In this document: in pieces, positions 42,872 through 45,486 of the stretch
Position numbering within the stretch: the stretch's first letter is position 1
How the letters are laid out: each line of letters starts with the position of its first letter
Source of the DNA: an uncultured Christensenella sp.
Lineage (GTDB): Bacteria; Bacillota; Clostridia; Christensenellales; UBA1242
Length of the DNA: 45,486 nucleotides
Reading direction: 5' to 3'
Assembly: GCA_910584815.1 (NCBI GenBank)
Contig: CAJUBT010000002.1
Location: 1,374 to 46,859 of the forward strand
Notes under the pieces: generated by a model
Databases searched by the model: none
The model's input: the letters and a program-made list of their open reading frames with translations, nothing else
Told to the model about the DNA's origin: nothing
Translations under genes and position numbers: made by a program

Positions 42872-43405
42872 CTAACAATCTATAACCGCAACGGATATTC
42901 TTTCTTTTAAAGCATTATATAGTGAAGATAAATCATTTGATTTTATAGAATCAAAACTTAAAGACATTTCGCCTGTTATATCAATCTTTTTTAACATTAA
43001 ATCTGTAAGACCTAATTCTTTCCATTTATCTATATAAAGGTAGTTATCAATATCTACATTATTTACGAGTATATCTGATATTAATTTCATTCCTTCTTCA
43101 TTAATCTTCTCATTTTTTTCTATTAATACTTTAATTGATGGATTATCCATCTTAAACCTATCAATATCTGATATAGTTTTAAAGTCTTGAATTTCATTGA
43201 TTTTATTTAATAAGTTAGAATTTTCAATCTTTATATACGATAATATATTTTGCTTTAATAGGTTTACTTCATTTTGTAATAATTTTTCTCTTTCTCGACT
43301 TTCTAAAAATCCATATATTCTTACCATTACAATAGTTTGATTATTTTCAAAATCTACTTTGTTATTTATTATTTTGTAGTAATTATTATTATAAATAATT
43401 CCCAT
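42872..43405 (-). CDS. Coiled-coil accessory protein of fibre unit 1
   Basis: 177 residues, RBS AGAGGTG. It has the same layout as the 40254 protein: a short N-terminal strand region (IIYNNNYYKIINNKVDF), a coiled coil (about 35-75), a C-terminal domain with WKELGLTDLML and an Asp-Cys end. It is the first gene of the copy-4 unit and is directly followed by adhesin 1. This unit lacks its own shaft protein, so the pair may assemble on the shaft from unit 2. Confidence 0.7.
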   Translation of the reverse strand: MGIIYNNNYYKIINNKVDFENNQTIVMVRIYGFLESREREKLLQNEVNLLKQNILSYIKIENSNLLNKINEIQDFKTISDIDRFKMDNPSIKVLIEKNEKINEEGMKLISDILVNNVDIDNYLYIDKWKELGLTDLMLKKIDITGEMSLSFDSIKSNDLSSLYNALKERISVAVIDC

Positions 43406-43507
43406 ATTTCACCTCTACTTCATTTTAAATTTAGTTTTGCTAAATTATTTATTGTTTAATGCATTTGTTTTTCGACTTTAATTTTTATTTTTAACCTCCT
43501 ACCTATA

Positions 43508-43570
43508 AGTATAATTCATATAAATTCTAATGCTTTCTAACTTTTGCTAATCGGTGCTAATTAGTGCTAA
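43508..43570 (-). promoter_or_regulatory. TTAG array promoter, copy 4 (fibre unit 1)
   Basis: On the minus strand TTAG starts at 43570, 43560, 43550, 43540 and 43530. The third and fourth decamers are identical to the other copies. TATACT (43513-43508) begins 17 bp after the last TTAG. AGGAGG (43500-43495) and AGTCGAAAA (43477-43469) follow in the leader. Confidence 0.85.
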
Positions 43571-43595
43571 TATTTTAGGTTTAATTTACAATAAA

Positions 43596-43621
43596 AAAAG
43601 ACTTCTCCTGCGAAGTCTTTT
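43596..43621 (-). terminator. Terminator after the 43662 gene
   Basis: AAAAGACTTC/GAAGTCTTTT stem with a 6-base loop; the minus strand runs into T7. Confidence 0.85.
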
Positions 43622-43661
43622 AATCTATATTTATATTATTTCATAATATTTTTATATAAAA

Positions 43662-43856
43662 TTATTTTTGTTTTGCTACCCATCTATAAAAAAATGTTCT
43701 TGCTCCTGAGCCTGTTAAATTATTTCGATGAATGTACTGTTTTCCATTTTTTTCTATAGTTAAACTATACCTTTTAGATGCTTGATAATAAAAATAATTT
43801 TCGTGATATTCTATTGTTCCTTTATATCCTTTTTCTATAAGTACTTCTTTATCCAT
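43662..43856 (-). CDS. Small basic hypothetical protein
   Basis: 64 residues from the ATG at 43856, 5 bp after AAGGAGG. It is Tyr- and Lys-rich (YHENYFYYQASKRYSL) with a C-terminal SGARTFFYRWVAK. No family recognised. It lies between the island and rarA and has no TTAG array, so it is probably not part of the island's regulon. Confidence 0.65.
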   Translation of the reverse strand: MDKEVLIEKGYKGTIEYHENYFYYQASKRYSLTIEKNGKQYIHRNNLTGSGARTFFYRWVAKQK

Positions 43857-43916
43857 AATTCCTCCTTTTTTGATTATATTCAAATATTTTAGAATTATGC
43901 ACTTTCTTGATTCATG

Positions 43917-44156
43917 TTAAAACCACTTATTATGCATTTTAACTAGTAAGTTATTACTTATATTAATACCACTTGCATCTCCTAATATTGCATCAACATA
44001 GCAATACGGACATATAGCAGTTTGTTCGTTACCATTTACCCAATTTTTAATCTCTTTTGGATCAAATATTTCTCTACAATAAAAACATCCACAAGTAAAC
44101 CTTTTTTCTATCTCTTGTTTATTATTAGAGCAATGCTTATGTGCTACTATGAGCAT
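43917..44156 (-). CDS. Small zinc-ribbon-like cytoplasmic protein downstream of rarA
   Basis: 79 residues from the ATG at 44156. The family, as I remember it from many bacteria, has AHKHxSNxxxEI, CGCFYC and CPYCxxDxxxGDASG, all present here; the four outer cysteines could bind zinc. Family members usually begin about ten residues earlier with an ITE...ML helix. That segment is encoded upstream in frame (KDTEITED before the ATG) but has no standard start codon. It is in the same frame as rarA, separated from it by a single TGA at 44190-44192. The true start is uncertain. Confidence 0.7.
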   Translation of the reverse strand: MLIVAHKHCSNNKQEIEKRFTCGCFYCREIFDPKEIKNWVNGNEQTAICPYCYVDAILGDASGINISNNLLVKMHNKWF

Positions 44157-44189
44157 ATCTTCTGTTATTTCAGTATCTTTCCTTATAAA

Positions 44190-45431
44190 TCACTCTGATT
44201 TTTTATTTTCTTTTCTAATAAAATATTTTTTATCTTTTAAACTGTTTGGCAAATATTGTTGTTTAACATAGCCACCATAATCGTGTGGGTATTTATAATT
44301 TTTACTATCAGCTGTATGGTTTCGCAAATATGGTGGAATGTTATCATCTGGATGATTTTTAGCATCATCCATAGCCATATCTTTTGCAATAACTACCCTA
44401 TTATCTTTTGGAGATTCACACACATAAATTATGGCTTGAGTTAATGCTAAATTACCTTCTGGCATACCAACATTATCTAGAACATACAAAGCACAACAAG
44501 CCTGAACTAGTGCATTCGGTGCGGCAATTCCAACATCTTCCGATGCATGACAAATTGTTCTTCTAGCAAGCACTTGTGGTTCAATTCCAGCTTCGATTAG
44601 TCTATTAGCATAGTACAATGCTGCTGTACTATCACTTCCTCTAAGGCTTTTACAGAAGGCACTTAATAAGTCATAGTACACATCTTCATTTAGGCTCAAA
44701 GCCTTTCGTTGCAAACATTCTGCTGCAATTTCTTTTGTTATGAGTATTTGTTTATCTTTATTAATATTTGTTGTTATTACACCTATTTCTAGCCCATTTA
44801 ATGCGCTTCTTACATCGCCACCACAAGCAGTTGCAAAATACGAGAGTGCATCATTGTCTATCTTTATATTTAAGTTCTTTAATGTTTCATCAGTCTTTAT
44901 GGCTCTGTTTAAAACTTCCTTTATATCTTCTTCTCCTAACCTTTTAAACTCAAATACTGAACATCTAGAAACTATTGCTCTTGTCATACTATGGCTTGGA
45001 TTTTCTGTTGTGCAACCAACAAAGTTTAGGTAGCCATTTTCCAAGGCGGCAAGTAAACTATCGCTTTGTGCTTTGTTCCATCTATGACATTCATCTAGTA
45101 GCAAATAGGTCCTTTTGCCTTCTATTTCAAAGTCTTGTTTTGCTCGGGCAATAACTTCTTTTACTTCTGCTACTCCACTTGATATTGCATTCATTTTTAC
45201 AAAGTTAGAATTGCTTGTATCTGCAATAATTCGTGCTAAGGTTGTTTTGCCTGTTCCAGGAGGTCCATAGAAAATTACGCTTGGAACTCGCCTTGCTTCT
45301 ATTAGTCTTCTTAACAATTTACCCTCGCCTATAATATGTTTTTGACCAACAAAATTATTAAGCGAAGTTGGTCTCATTCTTTCAGCAAGCGGCTTTTTAT
45401 CGTTATGTAAATTATTAAATAAATTATCCAT
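44190..45431 (-). CDS. rarA: Replication-associated recombination protein RarA (MgsA)
   Basis: A 413-residue AAA+ ATPase of the clamp-loader clade. RPTSLNNFVGQKHII is the family N-terminus, the Walker A is FYGPPGTGKTT, the Walker B LLLDECHR, sensor 1 GCTTENPS and the arginine-finger region SRC. The C-terminal tetramerisation part contains RRTICHASEDVGIA. RarA acts at stalled forks with SSB and influences recombination. Downstream, after one in-frame TGA, comes a small zinc-ribbon-like protein. The upstream region is cut by the window edge. Confidence 0.95.
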   Translation of the reverse strand: MDNLFNNLHNDKKPLAERMRPTSLNNFVGQKHIIGEGKLLRRLIEARRVPSVIFYGPPGTGKTTLARIIADTSNSNFVKMNAISSGVAEVKEVIARAKQDFEIEGKRTYLLLDECHRWNKAQSDSLLAALENGYLNFVGCTTENPSHSMTRAIVSRCSVFEFKRLGEEDIKEVLNRAIKTDETLKNLNIKIDNDALSYFATACGGDVRSALNGLEIGVITTNINKDKQILITKEIAAECLQRKALSLNEDVYYDLLSAFCKSLRGSDSTAALYYANRLIEAGIEPQVLARRTICHASEDVGIAAPNALVQACCALYVLDNVGMPEGNLALTQAIIYVCESPKDNRVVIAKDMAMDDAKNHPDDNIPPYLRNHTADSKNYKYPHDYGGYVKQQYLPNSLKDKKYFIRKENKKSE

Positions 45432-45486
45432 TGTTTACAGTTCTCCTGTTTCTACATTTGTTAGAAGGTATTAATAAATTTATTTT

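Overview
The window is very AT-rich (I estimate roughly a quarter G+C) and looks like a chromosome piece from a Bacillota/Clostridia-type bacterium. The signs are the sporulation genes yqfC and yqfD, a CIRCE-controlled hrcA-grpE-dnaK-dnaJ operon, the rplU-prp-rpmA operon with a cleavable L27 N-terminus, rubrerythrin (anaerobic lifestyle), and strong AGGAGG ribosome binding sites. I cannot name the species; an uncultivated gut clostridial lineage is my guess.

Layout, left to right. (1) 1-4912, minus strand: rsmE (cut by the window edge), recO, a small unknown ORF, era, ybeY, yqfD, yqfC. (2) 5186-9234: a membrane/zinc-ribbon protein, the rplU-prp-rpmA operon with a clear sigma-A promoter and a structured leader, an unknown helical protein preceded by a 19-bp tandem repeat, and a divergent XRE regulator/SLOG-domain pair. 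(3) 9575-14829, minus: dnaJ, dnaK, grpE, hrcA, promoter and CIRCE. (4) 15065-21198, minus: a nitrilase-family amidohydrolase and five tandem paralogues of a protein with a DRHxxN...D(F/Y) kinase signature (PI3K/HipA-like). They sit between hrcA and hemW-lepA, which are usually adjacent in Bacillota. (5) 21646-26573: hemW, lepA, a glycerophosphodiester phosphodiesterase with a long structured leader, rubrerythrin. (6) 26846-43570: an accessory island, described next. (7) 43662-45431, minus: two small proteins and rarA.

The accessory island is the most unusual part. A divergent XRE repressor and a sigma-region-4-like (ArpU/DUF1492-type) activator share a promoter region with a palindromic operator over the activator's -10 box. 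Downstream lie four transcription units, two on each strand. Each is headed by the same element of about 63 bp: five units starting at TTAG repeated at exactly 10-bp steps, the last starting 17 bp before a -10 box. The units encode (a) a 1888-residue RHS/YD-repeat protein with a membrane-type C-terminal tip and putative immunity protein, followed by two promoterless spare tips, each with its own immunity-like gene, linked by long direct repeats; (b) a membrane coiled-coil protein and a phage tail-collar fibre; (c) a fibre shaft, a coiled-coil protein and a glycine-rich gp38-like adhesin; (d) a second coiled-coil/glycine-rich adhesin pair. No capsid, sheath, tube, terminase or integrase genes are visible. 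My working hypothesis is a phage-derived, co-regulated surface-recognition and antagonism regulon (fibres plus exchangeable toxin tips) switched by one dedicated activator. The promoter geometry and tip repeats are read directly; the regulator assignment and biological role are inference.

I saw no tRNA, rRNA, CRISPR array, transposase or integrase in the window.
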